From NCBI GenBank assembly GCA_934247125.1, contig CAKQIZ010000040.1, positions 1 through 18,370 of the forward strand: 18,370 nucleotides of DNA. The letters run 5' to 3'. How positions within the stretch are numbered: the first letter of the stretch is position 1; the number at the start of each line of letters is the position of its first letter. Made by a program: the position numbers and the translations under genes. Shown in pieces: positions 7,496-12,870 of the stretch. The stretch is from an uncultured Clostridia bacterium. Lineage in GTDB: Bacteria; Bacillota; Clostridia; Peptostreptococcales; Anaerovoracaceae. The notes under the pieces are model-generated. The model was given only the letters and a program-made list of their open reading frames with translations. It had not been told where the DNA came from and made no database searches.

Positions 7496-8158
7496 TTAGA
7501 AGTATCTGAACACTCCCTTTACCTTGCCCAGTATTTTGACGTCTTTGACGATGATCGGACTCATTGCAGAGTTTTCCGGCTGCAGTCTTATGTGGTCGGC
7601 TTCTCTGTAAAATGTCTTGACCGTGGCTTCGCTTTCAAAGCCATCGACCATTGCCACCACGATATCGCCGTTTCGTGCGGTGTTCTGCTGTTCCACCAGG
7701 ATGTAGTCGCCGTCCATGATGCCGGCTTCGATCATGCTTTCACCTCTGACAGTGAGCATGAAATTCGGTTCGCTGCCGACGAATCGTGCGGGGATCGGAA
7801 AGCTGTCTTCGATGTTCTGTTCCGCGAGTATCGGTGTACCGGCTGCGATCCTGCCGACTACAGGAATATCGACTACTTCGGTCTGCGATACGCTGTCCTG
7901 TATATTTTTCTGCCCTGATCCCGAAGCTTTATCTTGCACAGGGTCCTGTCCGTTGTCCACGAGCATGAGCGCACGCGGTTTGGAAGGGTCTTTTTTTATG
8001 TACCCTTTTTTTACGAGACTTGCGATATCCTTGTGCGCTGTAGAAGTAGACTTGATATCGAGCGCCGAGCATATCTCACGCACAGTAGGAGGATAGCCTT
8101 TTTCCCTTATCTCTTTTCTCATATAATCCAGAATCTTCTGTTCGCGTTCTTTTAACAT
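7496..8158 (-). CDS. lexA: LexA repressor, SOS regulator
   Basis: A 220-residue LexA. The N-terminal winged helix spans about 1-66 (GYPPTVREICSALDIKSTST), followed by a linker rich in Q, D and S that is somewhat long, and a C-terminal self-cleaving S24-type domain. The cleavage site is A106-G107 (RIAAG), the nucleophile Ser141 lies in RGESM, and the general base Lys181 in ATVKTF, so RecA-stimulated autolysis should work. Start choice: an upstream ATG at 8176 lies in front of AAGGAGG, which would put the ribosome binding site inside the gene; the ATG at 8158 lies eight bases after AGGAGG and is the natural start. The promoter carries a matching SOS box, so autoregulation is expected. No SOS target gene lies next to it on the plus side. 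Confidence 0.95.
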   Translation of the reverse strand: MLKEREQKILDYMRKEIREKGYPPTVREICSALDIKSTSTAHKDIASLVKKGYIKKDPSKPRALMLVDNGQDPVQDKASGSGQKNIQDSVSQTEVVDIPVVGRIAAGTPILAEQNIEDSFPIPARFVGSEPNFMLTVRGESMIEAGIMDGDYILVEQQNTARNGDIVVAMVDGFESEATVKTFYREADHIRLQPENSAMSPIIVKDVKILGKVKGVFRYF

Positions 8159-8204
8159 GTCTAAATCCTCCTTCATGGACTAAAGCGCAGTTTTATATGA
8201 GAAC

Positions 8205-8233
8205 ATGATAGCATAAAAAGAACAAAATGTAAA
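8205..8233 (-). promoter_or_regulatory. lexA promoter
   Basis: On the minus strand TTTACA (8233-8228), a 17-base spacer and TATCAT (8210-8205) form a good vegetative promoter. The -35 box overlaps the SOS box, which fits autorepression by LexA. Confidence 0.75.
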
Positions 8234-8244
8234 CGTGTGTTTTC
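8230..8244. promoter_or_regulatory. LexA (SOS) box
   Basis: TAAACGTGTGTTTTC holds AAC-RNRY-GTTY, the core of the Gram-positive SOS consensus CGAACRNRYGTTYC, with inverted AAAC/GTTT arms. It overlaps the lexA -35 box. Confidence 0.72.
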
Positions 8245-8259
8245 GGCTGCGGCCGAAAA
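8240..8259. repeat. Perfect hairpin next to the SOS box
   Basis: TTTTCGGC and GCCGAAAA pair around TGCG. The T side is upstream and the A side downstream on either strand, the reverse of a terminator, so termination is unlikely. It overlaps the right edge of the SOS box by five bases. Confidence 0.5.
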
Positions 8260-8341
8260 AAGAACGGCAAGAAGATTCTTATGCGGTATGTACATTCGCC
8301 TGGGGTTTACCATGAACCGTGGATGAGCCGATGTTTTTCTG

Positions 8342-8605
8342 TTTTCAGCCGTAAATCATATCAGAGCTGGAGCGTATGGCGGAAAACTGGAAATATATGA
8401 GAGTATGAAATCGCGATGATCGACATTTAGGAGATTCAGCAGAGCACCCGACCCACCTTTCCACTAAAAACAACTTCTGCACAACAGTTATGGCTGAAAT
8501 TTTACATAAATATCCAATGAAGAGCCATGCCGTGCCCATTCGGATTGATACTTTTGGAATATTTCAGCCATACAGCAAGGTCAAAATGCTGTTTATGGCT
8601 GAAAT
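8342..8605. repeat. Repeat-rich noncoding stretch with inverted TATGGCTGAAAT units; possible MITE-like remnant
   Basis: The gap from lexA to the lipoprotein gene (8177-8789) holds no credible gene; two 64-codon open frames there lack ribosome binding sites. Instead five copies of a 12-base unit occur: TTTTCAGCCGTA at 8342 and its partner TATGGCGGAAAA at 8375-8386; TATGGCTGAAAT at 8489-8500; ATTTCAGCCATA at 8561-8572; and TATGGCTGAAAT at 8594-8605. Two of the pairs form hairpins of identical 45-base span with 12-base arms and 21-base centres. The outer ends are imperfect inverted repeats of about 14 bases, as in a small non-autonomous element, but no target-site duplication is seen. Confidence 0.5.
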
Positions 8606-8654
8606 CAGCGCGACATAGTGCCGGAAATCCGATGCAGCAGCTCATTTTAGTGAG

Positions 8655-8684
8655 TGGACATGCTTACAGTAAAGATGATATAAT
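8655..8684 (+). promoter_or_regulatory. Promoter of the zinc-ribbon lipoprotein gene
   Basis: TGGACA at 8655-8660, an 18-base spacer and TATAAT at 8679-8684. Transcription would start near 8691, giving a leader of about 100 bases that includes an 8-bp hairpin, ATCATCAT (8710-8717) with ATGATGAT (8725-8732). Confidence 0.65.
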
Positions 8685-8789
8685 GGCAGAACTGATACAG
8701 GGGGGCGGCATCATCATATGATACATGATGATACTTGCACAGAATGCATTGGGATATATAAGAACCAAGGAGAATGACAGGAGAAAACC

Positions 8790-9071
8790 ATGATAAAGAA
8801 AAAAACGATATTTGCAGTTATATGCATGATGATGCTGATCCTGGCGGCAGGGTGCGGCTATACGTCAGATGAGGCGTGCATATGGTGCGGTGCGACGCCG
8901 ACCAAAGCGATCAAGAGCGAGCTGGACGGTGAGACCGTGATGAATTACTACTGTGAGGAATGTTCGACGACTTGTCTTCTGTGCGGGGCAAAGGCGACAC
9001 AGCAGTTTACCAATGAGTCCGGCGTTGATGTTTTCCTGTGCGACGACTGCGCAGCTGACATGACGGAATAG
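8790..9071 (+). CDS. Small lipoprotein with two tandem zinc-ribbon-like units
   Basis: A 93-residue protein I do not recognise as a named family. Residues 1-21 are a lipoprotein signal (basic MIKKK, hydrophobic core) ending in LAAGC with C22 as the likely lipidated residue. The mature part has four CxxC pairs: C30/C33, C55/C58, C62/C65 and C84/C87. They form two similar units, each CxxCGA followed by about 20 residues and then YC or LC with a second CxxC, which suggests an internal duplication of a rubredoxin- or zinc-ribbon-like fold. AGGAG lies six bases before the ATG. A vegetative promoter precedes it and a thioredoxin gene follows. Metal binding outside the cell, or a redox role with thiols, are possible; neither is shown. 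A secreted zinc ribbon is unusual. Confidence 0.8.
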   Translation: MIKKKTIFAVICMMMLILAAGCGYTSDEACIWCGATPTKAIKSELDGETVMNYYCEECSTTCLLCGAKATQQFTNESGVDVFLCDDCAADMTE

Positions 9072-9075
9072 CACT

Positions 9076-9112
9076 GCCGCTTTGCATGAGCATGCCTGCG
9101 GCTTTGCATAAC
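9076..9112 (+). terminator. Possible weak terminator after the lipoprotein gene
   Basis: GCCGC and GCGGC pair around an inner GCAT-GAGC-ATGC hairpin, followed by TTTGC only. The T tract is poor, so termination is uncertain. Confidence 0.3.
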
Positions 9113-9145
9113 AAAAACCCATAACAAAAACATATTTAATTTACC

Positions 9146-9174
9146 TTGATAGTCCAATATGGAAGTGTTATTAT
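9146..9174 (+). promoter_or_regulatory. Promoter of the thioredoxin gene
   Basis: TTGATA at 9146-9151, a 17-base spacer and TATTAT at 9169-9174. The leader before the gene would be about 80 bases. Confidence 0.6.
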
Positions 9175-9259
9175 ATAGGCAGCGGAGCGTTATGCTCAAA
9201 ATTGCTGATGATACGTAGAGATCCGGGCAGAATAAGAAGAAAAAAGAGAGGTAATCGAT

Positions 9260-9571
9260 ATGGAAATAATCAAGATAACAAAGGACAATTTTGAGAAAGA
9301 AGTATTAGAGTCGTCAAAGCCGGTACTCGTTGATTTCTGGGCGTCATGGTGCGGTCCGTGCATGATGCAGGGCCCTGTGCTGGATGAGATGGCGGCAGAG
9401 TATGACAGCATCAGGATCGGCAAGATAAATGTAGACGAAGAGCAGGCGCTGGCTATAAAATTCGGTGTGAGCAGCATCCCTACGCTCATACTTTTCAGGG
9501 GCGGGCAGATCGATAAAAGGCTCGTCGGTCTCAGAACGAAAGAACAGCTCGCAGCGGAGCTCGGTCTGTAA
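9260..9571 (+). CDS. trxA: Thioredoxin
   Basis: A 103-residue protein of standard thioredoxin length. The redox motif W30-C-G-P-C34 follows VDFWAS, with the buried D25, P39 and the cis-proline at 74 (SSIPTLILF) all present. It is a cytoplasmic dithiol-disulfide oxidoreductase, reduced by thioredoxin reductase, which is not in this window. GAGAGG lies about eight bases before the ATG. It has its own promoter and is followed by a 60-base stretch with short repeats and no clear T-tract terminator. No signal peptide is present, so a direct partnership with the upstream surface lipoprotein would need a transmembrane relay; simple adjacency is the safer reading. Confidence 0.95.
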   Translation: MEIIKITKDNFEKEVLESSKPVLVDFWASWCGPCMMQGPVLDEMAAEYDSIRIGKINVDEEQALAIKFGVSSIPTLILFRGGQIDKRLVGLRTKEQLAAELGL

Positions 9572-9632
9572 AGGCGCAGTAAATGCGTAAATGCGCAGCT
9601 AAAGGCTAAATGCGCAGCGGAGCAAAAAATCC

Positions 9633-9661
9633 TTGCATGCAGCCGCTGCATATGATATAGT
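9633..9661 (+). promoter_or_regulatory. Promoter of infC-rpmI-rplT with a palindrome in its spacer
   Basis: TTGCAT at 9633-9638, a 17-base spacer and TATAGT at 9656-9661. The spacer is largely occupied by the perfect 15-bp palindrome ATGCAGCCGCTGCAT (9637-9651), a possible operator. Confidence 0.6.
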
Positions 9662-9667
9662 TATTCA

Positions 9668-9845
9668 GGTAGAAAGAAGAAGTTATCCGCTTCTCACCTC
9701 AAGGCGAAAGTTACTGGGGTCAATATTCAGCAGATTTTATCCTGTCTGTTTTCCGGTGCGGATCTGGCGGGATCGAAACTATTGTATAATTGAGGCGGAT
9801 ATACGTATCCGCCTTTTTCAATATGTTTTTTGGAGGTGTAAGACA
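9668..9845 (+). ncRNA. Leader of the infC-rpmI-rplT operon, L20-leader type attenuator
   Basis: About 178 bases of leader precede infC. Near its 5' end AGAAG and CTTCT (9678-9682, 9690-9694) enclose a loop containing TATCCGC, which is complementary to GCGGATA (9795-9801) in the left arm of the terminator at 9793-9818. CACCTC (9695-9700) is complementary to GAGGTG (9833-9838) in the infC ribosome binding site. In Firmicutes this operon is controlled by L20 binding to a leader that switches a terminator; position, size and elements fit, but I could not run a covariance model. Confidence 0.7.
9793..9818 (+). terminator. Attenuator hairpin ahead of infC
   Basis: AGGCGGATA and TATCCGCCT form a perfect 9-bp stem around TACG, followed by T5. 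It lies 14 bases before the infC ribosome binding site, so it must be conditional. Confidence 0.88.
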
Positions 9846-10361
9846 ATTAGCAGAGAAGCTATGATAAACGAAGAAATTCGTGCAAAGGAACTGAGAGTCA
9901 TCGATACGGACGGTACCCAGATGGGGATCATGAGCAGACAGGAAGCTCTTGATATTTCTGAAGAAAAGAAACTTGACCTGGTTTGCATCTCACCGAAGGC
10001 AAACCCGCCGGTGTGCAAGATCCTGGATTACGGCAAGTACAAGTATGAACTTCAGAAGAAAGAAAAAGAAGCTAAGAAAAAGCAGAAGACTACTCAGGTG
10101 AAAGAGATAAGACTTTCGACATTCATCGAGGATCACGACATCATGGTAAAGGCAAAGACAGGATCGAAATTCCTCAAAGACGGTGACAAGCTGAAAGTAA
10201 GCCTGAGGTTCAGAGGCAGAGAAAAAGATTATGTCGCAAGAGGCATGGAAGTTATGAACAAATTTGCCGAAGCCGTTTCGGATGTTGGTGATATCGACAG
10301 AAAGCCTAATTTCGAAGGCAGGAGCCTTACGATGATACTTACACCGAAGAGCGATAAATAA
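9846..10361 (+). CDS. infC: Translation initiation factor IF-3, AUU start
   Basis: A 171-residue IF3. The N-domain (ISREAMINEEIRAKELRVI) and the linker rich in K, E and Q (about 80-95) are followed by the C-domain (STFIEDHDIMVKAKTG, LRFRGREKDY). IF3 binds the 30S subunit, prevents early 50S joining and checks the start codon. GGAGGTG lies at 9832-9838, eight bases before ATT at 9846; the first in-frame ATG at 9861 is 22 bases away and would remove conserved residues. The ATT start is the usual arrangement for infC and lets IF3 repress its own translation. The frame is open much further upstream, to 9633, but that part is the leader. rpmI and rplT follow in one operon. Confidence 0.95.
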   Translation: MSREAMINEEIRAKELRVIDTDGTQMGIMSRQEALDISEEKKLDLVCISPKANPPVCKILDYGKYKYELQKKEKEAKKKQKTTQVKEIRLSTFIEDHDIMVKAKTGSKFLKDGDKLKVSLRFRGREKDYVARGMEVMNKFAEAVSDVGDIDRKPNFEGRSLTMILTPKSDK

Positions 10362-10397
10362 ACTGAAGGAATAATTAATACAGGAGGAAAATATACC

Positions 10398-10598
10398 ATG
10401 GCAAAGCAGAAAATGAAGTCTCACAGAGGCGCATCAAAAAGATTCAAAATAACAGGTTCAGGAAAAGTAAAGAGAAATAAAGCATACAAGAGCCACATCC
10501 TTACTAAGAAGAGCCAGAAGAGAAAGAGAGGCCTGAGAAAGGCAACAACTCTGACAAGCGCAGATCTTAAGAGAATAAAAGCAGTACTGAGCAAATAG
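10398..10598 (+). CDS. rpmI: 50S ribosomal protein L35
   Basis: A 66-residue, very basic protein with the L35 pattern [20 protein letters not shown] at the N-terminus and a C-terminal [13 protein letters not shown]. It is a 50S subunit protein. AGGAGG (10382-10387) lies ten bases before the ATG. It sits between infC and rplT in the conserved order, 36 bases after infC and 15 before rplT, with no terminator between. Codon use is biased towards AAG, AGA and AAA, as expected for a highly expressed gene. Confidence 0.97.
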   Translation: MAKQKMKSHRGASKRFKITGSGKVKRNKAYKSHILTKKSQKRKRGLRKATTLTSADLKRIKAVLSK

Positions 10599-10613
10599 TA
10601 GGGAGGTAGTAAA

Positions 10614-10967
10614 ATGGCAAGAGTAAAAAAAGGTGTAAATGCACATAAGAGACATAAAAAAGTATTAAAGATGGCAAAAGGGTACTACGGCGCAAAGAGC
10701 AAGACTTTCAAAGCCGCTAAACCCGCAACTATGAGAGCTCTCCGTTCAGCTTACGTTGGAAGAAAGAACAAGAAGAGAGAATACAGAAAGTTATGGATCG
10801 CCAGAATCAATGCTGCTGCAAGAATGAACGACATCTCATACAGCAGACTGATGGACGGACTCAAGAAGTCGAACATCGAGATCAACAGAAAGATGCTTTC
10901 AGAAATGGCTATCCACGATCCAGCTGCTTTCGCAATGCTTTGTGAAACTGCAAAGAAAGCTATCTAG
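10614..10967 (+). CDS. rplT: 50S ribosomal protein L20
   Basis: A 117-residue L20, the standard length. The basic N-terminal tail ([19 protein letters not shown]) binds 23S rRNA and the C-terminal helical domain (from about 60) ends in [13 protein letters not shown]20 is essential for early 50S assembly and, in Firmicutes, represses this operon by binding its leader, which fits the leader seen upstream. GGGAGG lies seven bases before the ATG. It is the last gene of the operon, with a strong terminator about 40 bases downstream. Confidence 0.97.
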   Translation: MARVKKGVNAHKRHKKVLKMAKGYYGAKSKTFKAAKPATMRALRSAYVGRKNKKREYRKLWIARINAAARMNDISYSRLMDGLKKSNIEINRKMLSEMAIHDPAAFAMLCETAKKAI

Positions 10968-11009
10968 TGCCGTACGGCGTAAGAAAGCTCTAATCATACA
11001 TGAAGTCGC

Positions 11010-11038
11010 AGAGACCGGAATTTCCGGTCTCTTTTTTT
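11010..11038 (+). terminator. Strong terminator of infC-rpmI-rplT
   Basis: AGAGACCGG (11010-11018) pairs with CCGGTCTCT (11024-11032) around AATTT, followed by T7. It also isolates the sporulation promoter just downstream. Confidence 0.93.
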
Positions 11039-11052
11039 GCATCCGCACCGCT

Positions 11053-11086
11053 TTCGACAAATTGTGGGGCAGGGAAAATATATAAT
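11053..11086 (+). promoter_or_regulatory. spoIIG-type promoter with 0A box
   Basis: TATAAT lies at 11081-11086. No -35 box exists at 17 bases, but TTCGAC at 11053-11058 gives a 22-base spacer. TTCGACA (11053-11059) is the exact complement of TGTCGAA, a perfect Spo0A box. The Bacillus spoIIG promoter is likewise sigma-A dependent, has a 22-bp spacer and is activated by Spo0A bound over the -35 region. Confidence 0.7.
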
Positions 11087-11092
11087 CTTAAT

Positions 11093-11120
11093 TGCCGCAT
11101 CCGGTTCATACGGTGCGGCA
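11093..11120 (+). other. Hairpin at the 5' end of the spoIIGA message
   Basis: TGCCGCA (11093-11099) pairs with TGCGGCA (11114-11120), extended by CCG with CGG. The hairpin starts close to the expected transcription start and ends nine bases before the ribosome binding region. No T tract follows, so it is not a terminator. Confidence 0.55.
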
Positions 11121-11138
11121 GAAAAGAAGAGGTGCACG

Positions 11139-12044
11139 ATGACAGTTTACGGAGATATCCTGTTTGCAGAGAATTTTATAATAGGCTGCGCGCTGATATA
11201 CATAACGGCAGAGGTTTTCGGCGTGGATCTTCACGGGTATGCTGCAAAGCTCAGACTCGCTGCCGGCGGGGCGATGTGCGGACTGTTTGCGATGCTGATA
11301 TTCCTGCCGGTGAGGATGCCTCTCACTGCTGTGCTGGAAGCGGTGTTCGCGGTTCTGGTATCGGTGGTGGTGTTCGGCGCCAAAGGCGCATGGAAAAAAG
11401 CACTGGTGCTGATACTGGTGACATATTTCATGGGCGGCGTCGCGATGGGACTGCTGCTTCTGACCGGGAATACCGGCATGTATGCCGCGACGGGCATTTA
11501 CACGGGAGATATGAAAGCTGCGATGCTGGCCGTTTTCATGTGTACAGGGACGTTCACGGCAAAACAGATCGTCAGAACTGTTTCAAAAAAGAAGTTTTAC
11601 AGCGAGCACGTCTTCGATGTGAGGATCGTCGTCGGCGATAGTATCGTGGAGACCAGGGGGTTCTTTGATTCAGGCAGTCAGCTCACAGATCCTGTCAGCG
11701 GCATGGCGGTCGCGGTGGCGCAGGAAAGTCTGTGGGAACGGCTGGAAAAGGCAAGGTTTGTGACGCCGGAGAGGAGCAGGCTGATACCGTATGATGCGAT
11801 AGGTGTACACGGTCTGCTGGAGGCTGTGCGTGTCGATGATCTGGAAAGTGCGGGAAAGCACCTGGGAAACACGATCATAGCAAGGGCAGGATGCGGATTC
11901 GGGCTGGCAGGCAGAGACCTGGAGGGGTGCGAACTGCTTCTTTCCCGGGAAATGCACAGCAGGTCCGCAGCGATGGAAAGCGAGTGCGGGAAGAGAGGCA
12001 AGGAGCCTGCAGGTACAGGACAACAGAAGGGATGGGTAGGATGA
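11139..12044 (+). CDS. spoIIGA: Sigma-E processing peptidase SpoIIGA
   Basis: A 301-residue protein with the SpoIIGA layout: N-terminal [20 protein letters not shown] and about five membrane segments to residue 140, then a cytoplasmic aspartic-protease domain with the D177-S-G motif ([11 protein letters not shown]). In other spore formers it removes the pro-sequence of sigma-E in the mother cell after a signal from SpoIIR; it acts as a dimer in the septal membrane. [14 protein letters not shown] and CELLLSREM fit the C-terminal half; the last 30 residues are a low-complexity tail. GAGGTG lies four bases before the ATG at 11139; the upstream extension of the frame is promoter and leader. The stop overlaps sigE (ATGA), so translation is coupled to its substrate. 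Confidence 0.92.
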   Translation: MTVYGDILFAENFIIGCALIYITAEVFGVDLHGYAAKLRLAAGGAMCGLFAMLIFLPVRMPLTAVLEAVFAVLVSVVVFGAKGAWKKALVLILVTYFMGGVAMGLLLLTGNTGMYAATGIYTGDMKAAMLAVFMCTGTFTAKQIVRTVSKKKFYSEHVFDVRIVVGDSIVETRGFFDSGSQLTDPVSGMAVAVAQESLWERLEKARFVTPERSRLIPYDAIGVHGLLEAVRVDDLESAGKHLGNTIIARAGCGFGLAGRDLEGCELLLSREMHSRSAAMESECGKRGKEPAGTGQQKGWVG

Positions 12045-12736
12045 GACTTATTGTATGGATCAGGGAAAAACTTTTTAAAAAGAAAAACACTGTATTTTAC
12101 ATAGGAGGAAGCGATACGCTGCCGCCGCCGCTGTCGGCAGAAGATGAGCGCGATGCGATACTGGGTGCGGTGAACGGCAGGAAAAAAGACAGAGACCTGC
12201 TTATAGAGCACAATCTCAGGCTGGTCGTTTACATCGCGAAAAAATTCGAGAGCACCGGAGTCAATGTCGAGGATCTGATATCCATAGGCACGATAGGACT
12301 GATAAAAGCAGTCAATACGTTCAAAGTGGAGAAAAACATAAAGCTGGCTACATATGCATCAAGATGCATAGAAAACGAGATACTGATGTACCTCAGGCGG
12401 AACAACAAGATAAAGGGGGAGGTATCTCTTGACGAGCCGCTGAACGTCGACTGGGACGGCAACGAGCTGCTGCTTTCCGACATACTTGGTACGGAAAACG
12501 ATGAAGTCTATGGACATCTCGAAGATGAAGTCAATAAAAATCTGCTTGTGTATGCTCTGAGACAGCTGTCAGGGCGTGAGCGCGAGATAGTGCAGATGCG
12601 CTTCGGACTTGCCGGATGTCATGAGCTGACCCAGAAAGAAGTAGCGGACAGGATGGGGATATCGCAGTCATATATCTCCAGACTTGAAAAAAAGATAATA
12701 GGCAGACTACAAAAAGAAATAAAAAAATTGGGTTAA
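12041..12736 (+). CDS. sigE: RNA polymerase sporulation sigma factor sigma-E, pro-form
   Basis: A 231-residue sigma-70 family protein of the early mother-cell type. It begins with the pro-sequence [18 protein letters not shown] followed by [13 protein letters not shown], the block around the SpoIIGA cleavage point; the pro-sequence is roughly eight residues shorter than in Bacillus. Region 2 ([47 protein letters not shown]) is complete, as is the region 4 helix-turn-helix ([23 protein letters not shown]). The start codon overlaps the spoIIGA stop by four bases. Although the frame extends further upstream, that part is the C-terminus of spoIIGA in another frame. The arg promoter begins 16 bases after the stop and no terminator is seen between. 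Confidence 0.96.
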   Translation: MRLIVWIREKLFKKKNTVFYIGGSDTLPPPLSAEDERDAILGAVNGRKKDRDLLIEHNLRLVVYIAKKFESTGVNVEDLISIGTIGLIKAVNTFKVEKNIKLATYASRCIENEILMYLRRNNKIKGEVSLDEPLNVDWDGNELLLSDILGTENDEVYGHLEDEVNKNLLVYALRQLSGREREIVQMRFGLAGCHELTQKEVADRMGISQSYISRLEKKIIGRLQKEIKKLG

Positions 12737-12751
12737 ATCAACAAAAAAGCA

Positions 12752-12780
12752 TTGAAAAAACGGCCTTGCTGGTGTATTAT
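12752..12780 (+). promoter_or_regulatory. Promoter of argCJBD
   Basis: TTGAAA at 12752-12757, a 17-base spacer and TATTAT at 12775-12780. Transcription would start near 12787, directly at the first ARG box. Confidence 0.78.
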
Positions 12781-12786
12781 AAGTTT

Positions 12787-12824
12787 TATGAATAAATATT
12801 CCGAGTGATTAATAAAAATTCAAC
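12787..12824. promoter_or_regulatory. Tandem ARG boxes (ArgR/AhrC operator)
   Basis: TATGAATAAATATTC at 12787-12801 agrees fully with the first 15 positions of TNTGAATWWWWATTCANW. A second, weaker box, GATTAATAAAAATTCAAC, lies at 12807-12824, 20 bases further on, the spacing used by ArgR hexamers. Both lie just downstream of the -10 box, so arginine-dependent repression is expected. Confidence 0.8.
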
Positions 12825-12870
12825 ACGAACACTTCATATAAATAGTATATTATACAAAGCGGAGGCAATT

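Noticed and set aside
8345..8721. Two 64-codon open frames in the lexA-lipoprotein gap, one on each strand
   Set aside because: Neither has a ribosome binding site, their compositions are not protein-like, and they lie over the repeated dyads and the lipoprotein promoter.
9781..9790. A second -10 box, TATAAT at 9785-9790, within the infC leader
   Set aside because: There is no -35 box at 15-19 bases and it lies just before the attenuator; it is probably part of the leader.
9633..9845. N-terminal extension of infC by 71 codons
   Set aside because: This part holds the promoter, leader and a perfect attenuator, and IF3 has no such extension; the start is AUU at 9846.
11891..12040. N-terminal extension of sigE by 50 codons
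   Set aside because: It overlaps the end of spoIIGA in another frame, and the ATG at 12041 yields the typical pro-sequence and coupled start.
12805..12870. N-terminal extension of argC by 22 codons
   Set aside because: It would begin within the ARG boxes, lacks a ribosome binding site, and the ATG at 12871 with GGAGG fits the family N-terminus.
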